A DNA stretch of 64,000 bases from Solibacillus silvestris (GCA_001586195.1 CP014609.1:284001-348000), one strand, 5' to 3'; counted from the stretch's first letter, positions 50,778 through 60,771 are shown. Translations and numbers: made by a program. Notes: generated from the letters alone by a model not told the origin.

Positions 50778-51731
50778 TTATTCTGTCTTCTTTTTGGACC
50801 AGGATAAAATATTCTCTGGAATAATATAATACGTGCCTTTCTTAGCGCCATGCTGTTCGAAACCTAACCTTGATAAAATATTCGAACAGACTTTTATATT
50901 TGTCATTCCAAAAAACTCGCGAAATTGTCGGTTAGAAATTTTTTCACCGTGTAGGATTCGATAATGATAGAGGGTTTCAAAGACGACATCACGACTTTTA
51001 GCCTGGCAAACGTTACATGTAAACGACCCGTAATGATAAAACATTACATGTTTATAATTACACCATCTACAAAGAACGCCTTTCCTTAATCTATTTGAAC
51101 TGATGGTGCGGCGAGGGGGAAGGGCCTGATAAAGTTGTTTCAGTTTAGCGATGATCACATTCATATTTGCATTGGTTTTCGCATTATTACGATAGAGGTT
51201 TTCAATGAAATTTGGAACGCCGCTAATATGAAAAATCGGGAAATTCTCCAATGACTCGTCTAAAATAGCTTGCTGGTTTGCGATTACGACCGAAAAATGC
51301 ACGGGGATAGTGATCTGCCATTTTCGCAAACATTGTTCCAAAAATAGCTGATGCCGGTAAACTTGATCAAGGGGGTTTCGGAAGTTTTCGCGTTTATCGT
51401 TGTGGATGCGGTAAAATTCATGCTGAGCGGATTTGTAAAATAAAACGCCGGACAGCAGTTTTACTTCAAAAATTACTATAAAAAATGGCGTCACTAAAAT
51501 AGCATCCATCTGATGGGAATAGCCCTTTTCATTCATGCATTCAAAATTATAGAAAATATGATGGTCCGTTTTAAAGAAATAATCGGAAAGAGTTTGCTTC
51601 AACTTTATCTCTCCTGCAAATCCAGCCTCCAAGCGGTGAAACTCTTGCTGGATAGCACTTGCATCCATGTCAGTGGGCAAAATCCTCTTAGTTAAAACTT
51701 CTGTGTAAAGATGATGCTTTGATTTCTGCAC
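50778..51731 (-). CDS. NERD domain-containing protein
   Basis: The NERD (nuclease-related) domain occupies about residues 25-130, with EFHRLEAGFAGEIKLKQTL, HQMDAILVTPFFIVIFEVK, and a conserved Lys/Glu set typical of a PD-D/ExK-like core. The C-terminal part contains two CxxC pairs (CRWCNYKH and FTCNVCQAKS), probably a zinc ribbon, followed by a winged-helix-like end. It has 317 residues. The start is the GTG at 51731 (minus strand) 6 bases after GGGGGAGGTG. A longer frame to 51779 has no site. Function is unknown; a DNA-processing role is inferred from the domain. Confidence 0.85.
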   Translation of the reverse strand: MQKSKHHLYTEVLTKRILPTDMDASAIQQEFHRLEAGFAGEIKLKQTLSDYFFKTDHHIFYNFECMNEKGYSHQMDAILVTPFFIVIFEVKLLSGVLFYKSAQHEFYRIHNDKRENFRNPLDQVYRHQLFLEQCLRKWQITIPVHFSVVIANQQAILDESLENFPIFHISGVPNFIENLYRNNAKTNANMNVIIAKLKQLYQALPPRRTISSNRLRKGVLCRWCNYKHVMFYHYGSFTCNVCQAKSRDVVFETLYHYRILHGEKISNRQFREFFGMTNIKVCSNILSRLGFEQHGAKKGTYYIIPENILSWSKKKTE

Positions 51732-51867
51732 AAACTTCACCTCCCCCTTGAATATACGATGCGTGGTGAGGCTTGACAAATACCTTCATAACGACGATTT
51801 TACAAAGAATACTACAATAAACGATTATTTTAAATCAAATTACATCCCAAAAATCAGATTTTCCGCC

Positions 51868-52299
51868 CTATTCACCATTTTTCTTCAATGAAGGTCGATT
51901 GCGCATCCCCTGATCAAATGCTTCAAGCAGTTCATCATTCCGTAACCCTTCTTCAAGGAGCTCTGCCAATAATAGTTCGGCATATTTCTTACGCTGAGCT
52001 TTCAAACGGCCTTTTATAAGTACCGATATTTTATCGCCTACTTTTGTAATCGAATGTACGACACATGCAAATGGGGCAGGTTCATTGTCCGGCAGCGAAA
52101 TGATGGCACGTGCATCCAGCACTTCGCCGGATGTAACAAAGTTTTGAAAAAAATCGTAATATGTATCTGCTGTAAACAATTCTAAAATCCACATTTTATG
52201 GCTATTTTCCTGATTAATAATAATGCCGTCTGTTAAAGGAATTTCTTTTATTTCATCATTTACTAATAAATCAAAAGCAAGCATTTTAAAGGTTTTCAC
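51868..52299 (-). CDS. ywpF: YwpF-like protein
   Basis: A 143-residue protein matching the YwpF family of Bacillus, which lies close to the competence ssbB gene there too. It begins KTFKMLAFDLLVNDEIKEIPL, has a central beta-rich part and a helical end (LLAELLEEGLRNDELLEAF). No known function. It is transcribed divergently from ssbB. Confidence 0.82.
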   Translation of the reverse strand: MKTFKMLAFDLLVNDEIKEIPLTDGIIINQENSHKMWILELFTADTYYDFFQNFVTSGEVLDARAIISLPDNEPAPFACVVHSITKVGDKISVLIKGRLKAQRKKYAELLLAELLEEGLRNDELLEAFDQGMRNRPSLKKNGE

Positions 52300-52442
52300 T
52301 TATAAATCCCTCCTCAGTTTTCTTATGTAAAAGTATAACATACAAAAAATGTGAAACTGCCAATTTCAGCAATTTGTAATTTCACCTACAAGTCTATTTA
52401 CAACAGCATTCTCATTAACTCGAATGAAATACCATATAGGCG

Positions 52443-52522
52443 AAAAAGTAATTTTGAAACAATATTTTAGCCAAAAAATTCAAATTCACGTTTTGCCAGA
52501 AATAGCAGGGTTCGGCTATGCT
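52443..52522 (+). promoter_or_regulatory. ssbB promoter with ComK-like AT boxes
   Basis: AAAA-N5-TTTT occurs at 52443-52455. Near-matches lie at 52456-52468 (GAAA-N5-TTTT) and 52482-52494 (AAAT-N5-TTTT). A promoter TTGCCA (52493) - 18 bp - TATGCT (52517) follows. Bacillus ssbB is switched on by ComK, which binds paired AAAA-N5-TTTT boxes. Box spacing here is not the classic 8, 18 or 31 bp. Confidence 0.5.
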
Positions 52523-52555
52523 TTAGTTAATTTCCGAAAGAAAGGAGGTCAATGA

Positions 52556-52966
52556 ATGAATCATGTTGGGCTTGTAGGGCGAACGACGAAAGATATGGAG
52601 CTCAGGCACTTATCTGAAGGAAGGGTTCGGGCATACTTTATCATTGCTGCTAACCGTCCTTTCAAAAATAGTGAAGGAAAGGTAGATGCGGACTTTGTGC
52701 AATGTGTGGCATGGGGGAGGACCGCTGAGTTAATGGCAATATACTGCGGGAAAGGCTCACTCATCGGGATTAAAGGACGCTTGCAATCAAGATCATATGT
52801 CAATCGTGAAAATCAGAAAGTATACACGATGGAAGTGCAAACAGAAGATGTACAGTTTTATTCATTAAAAGCCCCTGGTGAAGCAGAAAATCTCCAAACA
52901 CCGTCCCCGATTCCCGAAGATTTCGTGCTTCCAGAACAAGAAACCAAACTCGTACACCAGCCGTAA
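52556..52966 (+). CDS. ssbB: Single-stranded DNA-binding protein, competence type
   Basis: An OB-fold protein that protects incoming single strands. It has 136 residues, shorter than the main SSB. It begins MNHVGLVGRTTKDMELRHLS, with VQCVAWGRTAELMA and GSLIGIKGRLQSRSY in the DNA-binding core. The C-terminus lacks the usual acidic DDxPF tip that recruits partners and ends in a plain ETKLVHQP. ATG at 52556 after AAAGGAGG. Its position beside the YwpF gene and the AT boxes upstream support the competence copy. The replication SSB should be elsewhere. Confidence 0.88.
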   Translation: MNHVGLVGRTTKDMELRHLSEGRVRAYFIIAANRPFKNSEGKVDADFVQCVAWGRTAELMAIYCGKGSLIGIKGRLQSRSYVNRENQKVYTMEVQTEDVQFYSLKAPGEAENLQTPSPIPEDFVLPEQETKLVHQP

Positions 52967-53095
52967 TCTTTTTCCTCTCCGATAAAATAATATTTCTCAG
53001 GAGGTGAAGCGCCATAATCTGCTGTTTGACCGCGCAGTAGTAACCATTCTTTCTCACAATCCTATACCAACTGAATAAAGTAGTGAAGTAAGCAT

Positions 53096-53134
53096 AAAAA
53101 GAGTCTACTTCATGGCGTAAAAGTAGACTCTTTT
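53096..53134. terminator. Bidirectional terminator between ssbB and the helicase gene
   Basis: AAAAGAGTCTACTT and AAGTAGACTCTTTT form a perfect 14-bp stem with A and T runs on both sides, so it can serve both convergent genes. Confidence 0.9.
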
Positions 53135-53138
53135 CAAA

Positions 53139-55916
53139 TTATTTTATATTGCCTGTATCTAAAATGAGTAAATCCATCAGTTCTGAATCATCAAGTTCAG
53201 TCAACCATTTACTTGATTGAATTAATTCTTCGGACAGTGCTGATTTCATTGCAATCATTTTATCGATTTTTTCTTCAATCGTTCCAATCGTCACAAACTT
53301 ATGCACTTGCACAAATTGGGTTTGTCCGATACGGTATGCCCGGTCTGTCGCCTGATTTTCGACTGCCGGATTCCACCAGCGATCGGCATGGAGTACATGT
53401 GTTGCAGCGGTTAAGTTAAGACCTGTTCCACCGGCCTTAAGCGACAGTAAAAACACTGGGAACTCGCCAGCCTGGAACTGATCGACTAAATTGTCGCGTT
53501 GATTTTTCGGCATACTACCTGTTAAAAACGGAACTTCAACATTATAAAGCTCTGTTAAACAATGCTGAATTAAATTACCCATTCCGATATACTGTGTAAA
53601 GATTAAGCATTGTTCGCCATTATCGATAATTTCCTTCGTCATCTCAATAATGCGTTTAAGCTTTACAGATCGAGAAACCATCGTATTGGCATCTTCAAAA
53701 GGCTCTTTTAAAAACAGGGCAGGGTGATTGCACAGCTGTTTTAACTTGTTAAGCATTTTTAAAATACGTCCCTTTTTCTCGAAGCCGGTGAGCTCTTCAA
53801 GTGTCGCTAAAGTATCTTGAATATAGCCTTCATAATGTGCTGCCTGCTCAGGGGTAAGTGCACAAAATTCAAGGGATTCCTGCTTGTCAGGCAAATTCAG
53901 CTGAAGCTCGGGATCGCGTTTTGAACGGCGTAGTAAGAACGGACGGATTTTCATACGTAAAACACGTTTATGGGATTCCGACTCTTCCCGTTCAATTGGT
54001 GTAATAAAGTTTTCGGTAAATCTTGTAAAGCTACCTAAATAGCCTTTATGAATAAAATCAAAAATGGCCCACAGCTCGGAAAGACGGTTTTCAACAGGTG
54101 TACCTGTTAACGCTATATGATGCTCGCCTTTTAATTTACGGATTGCACGGGATTGCAATGTTTGCATATTTTTTATATTTTGTGCCTCATCCAAAGCGAC
54201 CGTTGCCCAGTCTATAAGCTGTAAGTCATCTGCATCCTGAGTGACCGTACCATATGTGGAAAGGATGACATGCGGACGCTGTGTTGCGATATAGCTTGTC
54301 AGGTCATCACCTTTTAAACGTCGTGGCCCGTAATGTGTATATACTTCCAAGTCAGGAGCGAAACGAGTAAGCTCTTTTTGCCAGTTGCCGACAACAGATG
54401 TCGGGCACACAATCAATATCGGTTTATCAATTTGCAGAACGGAAACGGTATGGAGCATATACGTAATAAGCTGAACGGTTTTACCAAGTCCCATATCATC
54501 TGCCAGACAGGCACCGAATTTTTGGTCACGCATGAAAACAAGCCATTCAAAGCCTTCCTGCTGGTATGGACGCAGCTCAGCATGAAGCTTGGCTGGTACA
54601 GCTACTTTTGGCAGACCTTTTTTATTTTGCAGTTGATCAATATATTCCTGCAGTGATTGCTGCATCTCAAATGCAAATAACGGGTCGTCGCGCTCAGCAT
54701 CATCTTCTGTATCATCTTCAATAGGTGCAGTTAATGTTTCAGGCAGCTCACGGAACAGTAAATCGCGTACTGTCCAATTTTCTTCTTTTGCCTGATCCAT
54801 CAGTTCACGCATTTCATTGAGCCACTCTGCATCAATACGGAACCATTCCGTGCCAATACGGACAAATTCACGTTTTTCAGCAACGAGTTTCTGGAAGGCT
54901 TCTGCGGAAATTTCTTCGCCATTCATCGAGAACTGCCATTTGAATGTCAAAATATCGTCCAGCCCTGCTACACTGCGTGCCGATTGGTTATTGGCACTGA
55001 CACGTACACGCATTTTCGATTGACGGAGTTCCTTAAGCCAAGCCGGTAAAATCACATCAAAGCCTAAAGCCTGTAATTTAGTAAGTTCGAGACGTAAAAA
55101 TTCACGTACTTCCTGATCATTGAATTGTGTATGAATAAACTGAGCACTTTCAGCATTTAATTGAATTAAATCAACTATTTGATTTTGCAGCTTTTCAATG
55201 TCATTAGCAATTGCACTCCACTTTTTCGGCAGTGCATCCAATATCGGCAGTTTCAGTTTTGACGAAGCAGGTGTCCAATGTTTTGCGGCATTTGGACTAA
55301 TAAGCACCGTTTCCAACAGCCAGTTTTCCTCATTTTCTTCTGGCTCGCTTAAACGCAGTGCCACCTTTACACCATCAAATACATGAGAAGTTTGCATCGG
55401 CCAGCCGCCATTTTGGAAAAATGGAATCAGTGCAAGCGTATCTTCTTTGGAAAGTCCGGCATCCATCAGTTTTTGTTCAACTGCATGTTGCAATAGGTCA
55501 TTGGAAAATGTAAAGCCTTCTTCTGTTACATTTGCCTGCTGCCAAAGCTTTGGGTCATTCCAGAGCGGCAATGTCGTCTGGATTGCTTGAAAGTGATTAA
55601 CGGTTTCATCATCATATGCAGCAAAATCCAAGAACGGGTGACGGTATGCTGGTGACAGAACGTCTAGCAAATGAGATGCCGATATGATTAAATCACGCTC
55701 TTCCAATGAAGTGTGCAGCCCGTAAAAACTTTGCTCAAATTTGAAAAAGAGAGAAGGAATCCAATTGGCTGTCGGTAAAATTAAATCATTTTGATTGTAC
55801 GCAGTAGCGCGGAAGTAACCGGGACGCAGCTCTGAAAGCTTTATGCGAAAGACTTGTAGAAAGGGTAGCTTCGTATTAAATAAATATTGCATTGTATCGT
55901 TGCGCAATAAACGCAA
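53139..55916 (-). CDS. SNF2-family DNA-dependent helicase (YwqA-like)
   Basis: A large ATP-driven DNA translocase. The N-terminal 450 residues form a family-specific region. The motor follows: Walker A LADDMGLGKTVQLI near residue 475, ICPTSVVGNWQKEL, the DEAQ box in VALDEAQNIKN, ALTGTPVENRLSELW, and the second RecA lobe with SLKAGGTGLNLTAATHV and ATDRAYRIGQTQFVQ. It has about 925 residues. TTG at 55916 lies 5 bases after AGGAGG; an ATG at 55892 is possible. The gene upstream encodes a SWIM zinc-finger protein, a pairing also seen in Bacillus ywqA-ywqB. Confidence 0.92.
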   Translation of the reverse strand: MRLLRNDTMQYLFNTKLPFLQVFRIKLSELRPGYFRATAYNQNDLILPTANWIPSLFFKFEQSFYGLHTSLEERDLIISASHLLDVLSPAYRHPFLDFAAYDDETVNHFQAIQTTLPLWNDPKLWQQANVTEEGFTFSNDLLQHAVEQKLMDAGLSKEDTLALIPFFQNGGWPMQTSHVFDGVKVALRLSEPEENEENWLLETVLISPNAAKHWTPASSKLKLPILDALPKKWSAIANDIEKLQNQIVDLIQLNAESAQFIHTQFNDQEVREFLRLELTKLQALGFDVILPAWLKELRQSKMRVRVSANNQSARSVAGLDDILTFKWQFSMNGEEISAEAFQKLVAEKREFVRIGTEWFRIDAEWLNEMRELMDQAKEENWTVRDLLFRELPETLTAPIEDDTEDDAERDDPLFAFEMQQSLQEYIDQLQNKKGLPKVAVPAKLHAELRPYQQEGFEWLVFMRDQKFGACLADDMGLGKTVQLITYMLHTVSVLQIDKPILIVCPTSVVGNWQKELTRFAPDLEVYTHYGPRRLKGDDLTSYIATQRPHVILSTYGTVTQDADDLQLIDWATVALDEAQNIKNMQTLQSRAIRKLKGEHHIALTGTPVENRLSELWAIFDFIHKGYLGSFTRFTENFITPIEREESESHKRVLRMKIRPFLLRRSKRDPELQLNLPDKQESLEFCALTPEQAAHYEGYIQDTLATLEELTGFEKKGRILKMLNKLKQLCNHPALFLKEPFEDANTMVSRSVKLKRIIEMTKEIIDNGEQCLIFTQYIGMGNLIQHCLTELYNVEVPFLTGSMPKNQRDNLVDQFQAGEFPVFLLSLKAGGTGLNLTAATHVLHADRWWNPAVENQATDRAYRIGQTQFVQVHKFVTIGTIEEKIDKMIAMKSALSEELIQSSKWLTELDDSELMDLLILDTGNIK

Positions 55917-55945
55917 TGTCACCTCCTATTAGCAAAATACATAAT

Positions 55946-57520
55946 CTAAATGAGTAAATTGCTTTTATTTATCTCTTCTTGCAGTGCACGCAAACGCTTG
56001 TACTGCTGCTGCACGGCTTCAATATATGCTGTAAAATAGTCGAGCTTTCCAGCTTTTTTGGAAGCTGATTTCATCGCACGCCAAATGCGGACTGCCTGCT
56101 TATAATTTTGCCGCGATTTCTGCTGAATTTCTTCCATCGCATAAAAATGGTAAAGAGGGAGTGCAGTTTCGGGTGACTGTGCGACAACATCCTTTAAACC
56201 GCATTGATCTAAATAAGGAATCGATGAAGGATAGAGCTGATGAAGTGCAACCCACTCGTCCAAACGATTGTGACGCAGTAAATAGTTTGAAAACGACTCA
56301 ATACCGTAACGGCCGAACGAAGAGTACAATGCGAGCTCCTCACTATCACTCAGTTGAACTTGACTGTATAGGTGATCGAGCTTACGCGTAAATTTCTGGC
56401 GACGTATTGGCAATAAGTTGTCCTGCACAAACGTTTTTAAAAAAGGAAGTGCCTTTTTTAAAATAACGGTCGCCTCATCAACATAGTCTTTCTGTAATGC
56501 ATATTGGGCGATGTCGATAAACCCTTCCACATTATTCTCGCTCATTGTTTCAACTGCTTGTTCCAGTTGTGACGGCGAACTTAATAAAATATAAAAAATC
56601 GATTTTACTACATTTAATTCGATATCTGTATTGCTATCATCGCTTTGTTCCAATAGAGCCAGTTCATTTTTTAAGCGCTTTTGTTCATTAAATAGCTTTG
56701 TCCAAAACTGCAAATACAATGATAGCCGAAATGCTGTTGCTCCTTTTTCGATAAAAAGAATCTCGTGGACATTTTTCTGAATGGCATCAAAAAATGGCTC
56801 GGTTGCAAACAGCCGTGTTGTTTTACTTAATGTATCAATAGACCGCTGAATGCGGCTTAACGTATTTTCCAAAAAGAACTGAACATAATGATGACTCAGA
56901 TCTGCTTTCGTTTTGACTGCATGTAACAGAAAATGTTTCGAAACGGCGATATCCATAAACAAGTTAAACAGCTCCTGCCATTCCTGCTCATAAGGGCGAT
57001 GGCGCTGCAGCTTAGAGCGAATATTTTCAATTAAGCCTGATAATGTATACGGCTCCAATGGTTGCGGACCTTTAATGGCATAATTAAGCACTTCGTCAGC
57101 CATCATCTGCCAGTTTTCAGGACTGCGCTCCGATGCCAATGACTGGAGCGGAACAGATCTTTTAGAACGCCAAATAGAAAGCCATTGCTGCAGTGAAATA
57201 AAATATTGCGACAGCTTTAGGATAATTGCAAGCTGGTGGCGGCATAGATCTTTTTTAGGACAGCTGCAGCTGATCGTTTGTTCCGGAAAATTAATCGTCA
57301 CTTCCGCTGTATTGACATCCTGAACTTGGCATACCAGTATTTGGCTGAATCTTGAATAGTGCGGTGGCTTAATTGCCTGATTACGGACAGAGAACATGGC
57401 GCGTGTCACCAATTCTGCATCTTCATTTGCTGAAGGGAGAAGCTGTTCTTCATAGGATTGTAATGTATGTTGAATAAAATCTTTATGTGCATGGGCAATC
57501 TCGGAAAAAGATAAACTCAA
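55946..57520 (-). CDS. SWIM zinc-finger protein (YwqB-like)
   Basis: A 524-residue protein with a SWIM motif near residue 86-104: CSCPKKDLCRHQLAIIL (CxC ... CxH), a small zinc site thought to bind nucleic acid or protein. The long C-terminal part is helical, rich in Leu and Gln, without other known domains. TTG start at 57520 with GGGAGGGG 8 bases upstream on the minus strand. It precedes the SNF2 gene by 29 bp and is co-transcribed. Function as a helicase partner is inferred. Confidence 0.85.
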   Translation of the reverse strand: MSLSFSEIAHAHKDFIQHTLQSYEEQLLPSANEDAELVTRAMFSVRNQAIKPPHYSRFSQILVCQVQDVNTAEVTINFPEQTISCSCPKKDLCRHQLAIILKLSQYFISLQQWLSIWRSKRSVPLQSLASERSPENWQMMADEVLNYAIKGPQPLEPYTLSGLIENIRSKLQRHRPYEQEWQELFNLFMDIAVSKHFLLHAVKTKADLSHHYVQFFLENTLSRIQRSIDTLSKTTRLFATEPFFDAIQKNVHEILFIEKGATAFRLSLYLQFWTKLFNEQKRLKNELALLEQSDDSNTDIELNVVKSIFYILLSSPSQLEQAVETMSENNVEGFIDIAQYALQKDYVDEATVILKKALPFLKTFVQDNLLPIRRQKFTRKLDHLYSQVQLSDSEELALYSSFGRYGIESFSNYLLRHNRLDEWVALHQLYPSSIPYLDQCGLKDVVAQSPETALPLYHFYAMEEIQQKSRQNYKQAVRIWRAMKSASKKAGKLDYFTAYIEAVQQQYKRLRALQEEINKSNLLI

Positions 57521-57837
57521 AACGGGTTTCCCCTCCCTAATAATTTATTGCATTGGAAATTTTAACTTCATTCAAGGTGAAGGAAGAAAAAAAGTCGTTC
57601 CTTCCATTATAATACGAATCCAGACAAATCGGTAATGTGAAGAGACATTGAATAAATTTTTTAAGCGAATAGGCCATTTTTGAAGGTTTGAAATGTAGAA
57701 AGTATGGGGAAACTATAAGCAACAGAGAAATTGATTGAGTTTCAAGAACACTTACATGATTACATCCATATGATAAATGAAATTAGGTCTTATGACTCGG
57801 ATAAATCCCAACGAAAATAAGTGAAGGAGGAATTCCC

Positions 57838-58317
57838 ATGATTCAAGTTCAATTTATGAAGCCATTCTATACAAAAATGACGGGCACGAAATTACGCTTA
57901 GTCTTTGCTTATCAATACTTTTCCATTACAAAAGATGAGGAAGTTTTTCATTTCATTCCGATTGAAGGGAAAGAAATGATTATTGATTTAAATTCAATGC
58001 AAGTCGAAAATTTATCGGAAGTATTTGTATTCCAGCGCGGCAATCGTTTCGTACGTCTCCCGCTGTATCAGCTTTTACTCGTATCAAACGTACACGAATA
58101 TTTAATGCCGATTATTGAAAATGTCTCAAATAATGTAACACCGTTAAAAAATGAAACGTCACCGGAATTTGATGAGGAAGTGGAAGGGATTGTGCGGGTA
58201 TTGGAAGAAAGTAACTTATCCCGTTTGATCGATGAAGCACTCGAATCACGTGACGAAGTATTATTCCACAATTTAATTGCGGAAAAGGAACGATTAACTG
58301 GAGGCTATGCATCGTGA
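57838..58317 (+). CDS. IDEAL domain-containing protein
   Basis: A 159-residue protein. The C-terminal IDEAL motif reads LIDEALESRDEVLFHNLIAE near residues 133-152, which fits the name-giving I-D-x-A-L pattern with a following F-x-x-L. The N-terminal 90 residues form a beta-rich domain beginning MIQVQFMKPFYTKMTG. The family's function is not settled; some IDEAL proteins influence protein levels or bind ClpC. The strong AAGGAGGAA site precedes the ATG. The 317-bp gap before it (57521-57837) shows no recognised element. Confidence 0.85.
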   Translation: MIQVQFMKPFYTKMTGTKLRLVFAYQYFSITKDEEVFHFIPIEGKEMIIDLNSMQVENLSEVFVFQRGNRFVRLPLYQLLLVSNVHEYLMPIIENVSNNVTPLKNETSPEFDEEVEGIVRVLEESNLSRLIDEALESRDEVLFHNLIAEKERLTGGYAS

Positions 58318-58332
58318 TTGCCCATATAAACT

Positions 58333-58368
58333 AAACCCTGTTAGCTATTATTAGCTAATGGGGTTTTT
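58333..58368 (+). terminator. Terminator after the IDEAL-domain gene
   Basis: AACCC and GGGTT with TTAGCTA/TTAGCTAA-type inner pairing form a hairpin followed by T5. Confidence 0.75.
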
Positions 58369-58471
58369 GTATATATATCGCCAAACATCCTTCTTATTTA
58401 GTATAACTATCCCTTTCAAAGGCAAAATAATAGGAAAGCGTTCATTAAACAGCTTGAATAATAAAAACTAT

Positions 58472-58500
58472 TTCACACGGCGAGCAGAAAGTTGTATACT
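58472..58500 (+). promoter_or_regulatory. wecC promoter
   Basis: TTCACA and TATACT with a 17-bp spacer, about 200 bp upstream of the wecC ATG. The leader between them has no clear hairpin. Nothing else was recognised in this 380-bp gap apart from the terminator. Confidence 0.7.
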
Positions 58501-58699
58501 GTAATGCAGGACTAATTTTCAAGCATTTACAGGCAACCATTTGAACAACCATTCCGTCCTATAAATGAACGGAATTTTGAAACTGTATTAAATGAAGTTA
58601 TTATTTATTGGTAACGAATGCAGGCAAAATGCGTGGAACAAATTATACAACAATCAAACAATGAGATATAGCTTTTTTGAAAGTGAAGGAGAAACGATC

Positions 58700-59968
58700 A
58701 TGACAAAATCAATCTGTGTCGTTGGCTTAGGATACATCGGTTTACCAACGGCGGTAATGTTCGCAAATCACGGCGTAAAGGTACATGGTGTTGATGTGAA
58801 CCCGGCAGCTGTGAAAAGTATTCAGGATAAACAACTACATATTGAGGAGAACGGCTTACAGGAGCGCCTGAACAAAGCGGTGGATGAAGGCTTTTTAACG
58901 GCATCAACGACACCAGTTGCTTCAGATGTGTATATTGTCGCGGTACCATCACCGATTAATCCGGATAATACAGCGAATTTAGAATATGTTCGTCAAGCAA
59001 CAGCTTCAATCGTACCTTTCGTGAAAAAAGGCGATTTAGTTATTTTAGAATCAACAGTACCACCGAAAACAGTGGAAAATGTGATGCTACCTGAATTAGT
59101 GAAATCTGGTTTGGAAATCGGGACAGAACTATTTGTAGCCCACTCTCCAGAACGTGTCATTCCGGGCCGTATTTTTGAGGAACTTGTAAACAATGACCGT
59201 ATTGTCGGCGGGATTTCACAAAAATCAGCAGAGCTTACGAAAGAACTGTACGAAATATTTGTTAAAGGCACAATCCATTTAACAGATGCAACGACAGCTG
59301 AATTAGTAAAAGTAATGGAGAACACTTACCGTGATGTGAACATTGCATTTGCGAACGAATTAGCAAAAATGGCTGAGAAATTAGATGTAAACATTTGGGA
59401 AGCAATTAAGTTTGCGAACTATCACCCACGTGTAAACGTCCATTTCCCGGGACCTGGTGTAGGCGGTCACTGTATCGCGGTCGATCCTTGGTTTTTAGTT
59501 GAGCTAGGCGGGGAACAAGCACAAATCATTCATTTATCACGTAATACGAATGACTCAATGCCAAGCTTCACAGCACAAAAAACACAGTCGATTTTAAACA
59601 AAAATGGTATTGCAGGCGCAACAGTTGCTGCATTAGGCTTAGCGTTCAAAGGAAATGTAGATGATATGCGTGAAAGCCCATCGACAATCGTAATTGATGA
59701 GTTGGAGAAACTAGGCTTAACGGTCGTTTCACATGACCCGCACATTAAGCAAAACAAACATAAAACACAAACACAAAGCATGCAGGAAGCGTTGGAGCAA
59801 GCGGATATTTTAGTATTCCTGACAGATCACAAAGAATTTAAAGAGCTAGATCCGTCAACATTGAAGGCGAAAAGCAAAATCGTATTCGATACGAAAAACT
59901 GTCTGAACCGCGAAGCATGGGAAAAAGCAGGCTTCCAGTTCCACTTACTTGGAGATGCGAAGAACTAA
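58700..59968 (+). CDS. wecC: UDP-N-acetyl-D-mannosamine dehydrogenase
   Basis: Oxidises UDP-ManNAc, in two NAD-dependent steps, to UDP-ManNAcA. ATG at 58700 after GAAGGAG; the frame continues upstream to 58592 without a site. It has 422 residues. The N-terminal NAD domain has VVGLGYIGLPTAVMFA, the central linker has the family AHSPERVIPGR, and the catalytic cysteine is in GPGVGGHCIAVDPWF, which is typical for ManNAc rather than glucose dehydrogenases. With WecB (31.8 kb) and the next gene it forms a ManNAc-based polysaccharide route. Confidence 0.93.
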   Translation: MTKSICVVGLGYIGLPTAVMFANHGVKVHGVDVNPAAVKSIQDKQLHIEENGLQERLNKAVDEGFLTASTTPVASDVYIVAVPSPINPDNTANLEYVRQATASIVPFVKKGDLVILESTVPPKTVENVMLPELVKSGLEIGTELFVAHSPERVIPGRIFEELVNNDRIVGGISQKSAELTKELYEIFVKGTIHLTDATTAELVKVMENTYRDVNIAFANELAKMAEKLDVNIWEAIKFANYHPRVNVHFPGPGVGGHCIAVDPWFLVELGGEQAQIIHLSRNTNDSMPSFTAQKTQSILNKNGIAGATVAALGLAFKGNVDDMRESPSTIVIDELEKLGLTVVSHDPHIKQNKHKTQTQSMQEALEQADILVFLTDHKEFKELDPSTLKAKSKIVFDTKNCLNREAWEKAGFQFHLLGDAKN

Positions 59969-59980
59969 TATAGTAAAATT

Positions 59981-60016
59981 GGCAGTGCGTCTAAAACGTA
60001 CTGCCTACTGTTTTTT
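59981..60016 (+). terminator. Terminator-like hairpin after wecC
   Basis: GGCAGT pairs with ACTGCC around a short loop with GCGT/ACG extension, followed by TACTGTTTTTT. It lies 33 bp before the next gene and may attenuate it. Confidence 0.75.
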
Positions 60017-60048
60017 ATAGATGAATTATAAAGAAGGGAAGACTATAT

Positions 60049-60771
60049 ATGAAAGAAACCGTACTCGGCATTCAAGTAAATACCGAAAGCTATGATGAAC
60101 TGCTTCCAAAAGTATTTGATCAAATTGAGAAACAGCAAAAATCGTTAATCGTAGCCATTAACCCGGAAAAAATTATTAAAGCAAAAGAAGACCCGGCATT
60201 AAAGACACTTCTTAATAACGCGGAGTTTCAAATTCCAGATGGCATCGGCGTTATTTTAGCTTCAAAAATCCAAAAAGGGCAAATCACATCACGTGTAACG
60301 GGTGTTGATATGATGCTACGTTTATGTGAAGAAGCAGCCGAACGTAAAAAGCCTATTTTCCTTTATGGAGGAAAGCCGGGAATTGCCGATCAGGCAGCGA
60401 AGAAATTACAAGAGCTCTATCCATCTATCCAGATTGCCGGTACTCAGGACGGCTATGAAAAAGATAATCAAAAAGTAGTGGATAAAATTAATGAAGCGAA
60501 ACCCGATTTATTGTTTGTTGCAATGGGTTCTCCAAAGCAGGAAAACTGGATTAATGCAAATCGAGATCAGCTTCATCCGACAATCTATCAAGGTGTTGGT
60601 GGGTCGTTTGACGTATTGGCAGGCAATGTGAAAAGAGCACCAGAAGCTTTCCAAAAAGTTGGAATGGAATGGTTTTACCGTTTAATGAAGGAGCCTCACC
60701 GGATTAAACGCCAAATTGCTTTGCCTTTGTTCTTGCTGGAAGTGGCACGCGAATCGAAGAATAACAAGTAA
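60049..60771 (+). CDS. WecG/TagA/CpsF family glycosyltransferase
   Basis: A GT26-type enzyme of 240 residues, expected to move ManNAc (or ManNAcA) from its UDP form to an undecaprenyl-PP-GlcNAc acceptor. Conserved segments are AINPEKIIKAKEDP, FQIPDGIGVILASK, RVTGVDMMLRLCE with the catalytic Thr/Asp pair, LFVAMGSPKQENWI and GVGGSFDVLAG. The ATG follows GAAGGGAAG. It follows wecC after a hairpin. The stop codon runs into 14 consecutive A. Substrate is not fixed by sequence: wall teichoic acid and secondary polymer enzymes look alike. Confidence 0.92.
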   Translation: MKETVLGIQVNTESYDELLPKVFDQIEKQQKSLIVAINPEKIIKAKEDPALKTLLNNAEFQIPDGIGVILASKIQKGQITSRVTGVDMMLRLCEEAAERKKPIFLYGGKPGIADQAAKKLQELYPSIQIAGTQDGYEKDNQKVVDKINEAKPDLLFVAMGSPKQENWINANRDQLHPTIYQGVGGSFDVLAGNVKRAPEAFQKVGMEWFYRLMKEPHRIKRQIALPLFLLEVARESKNNK

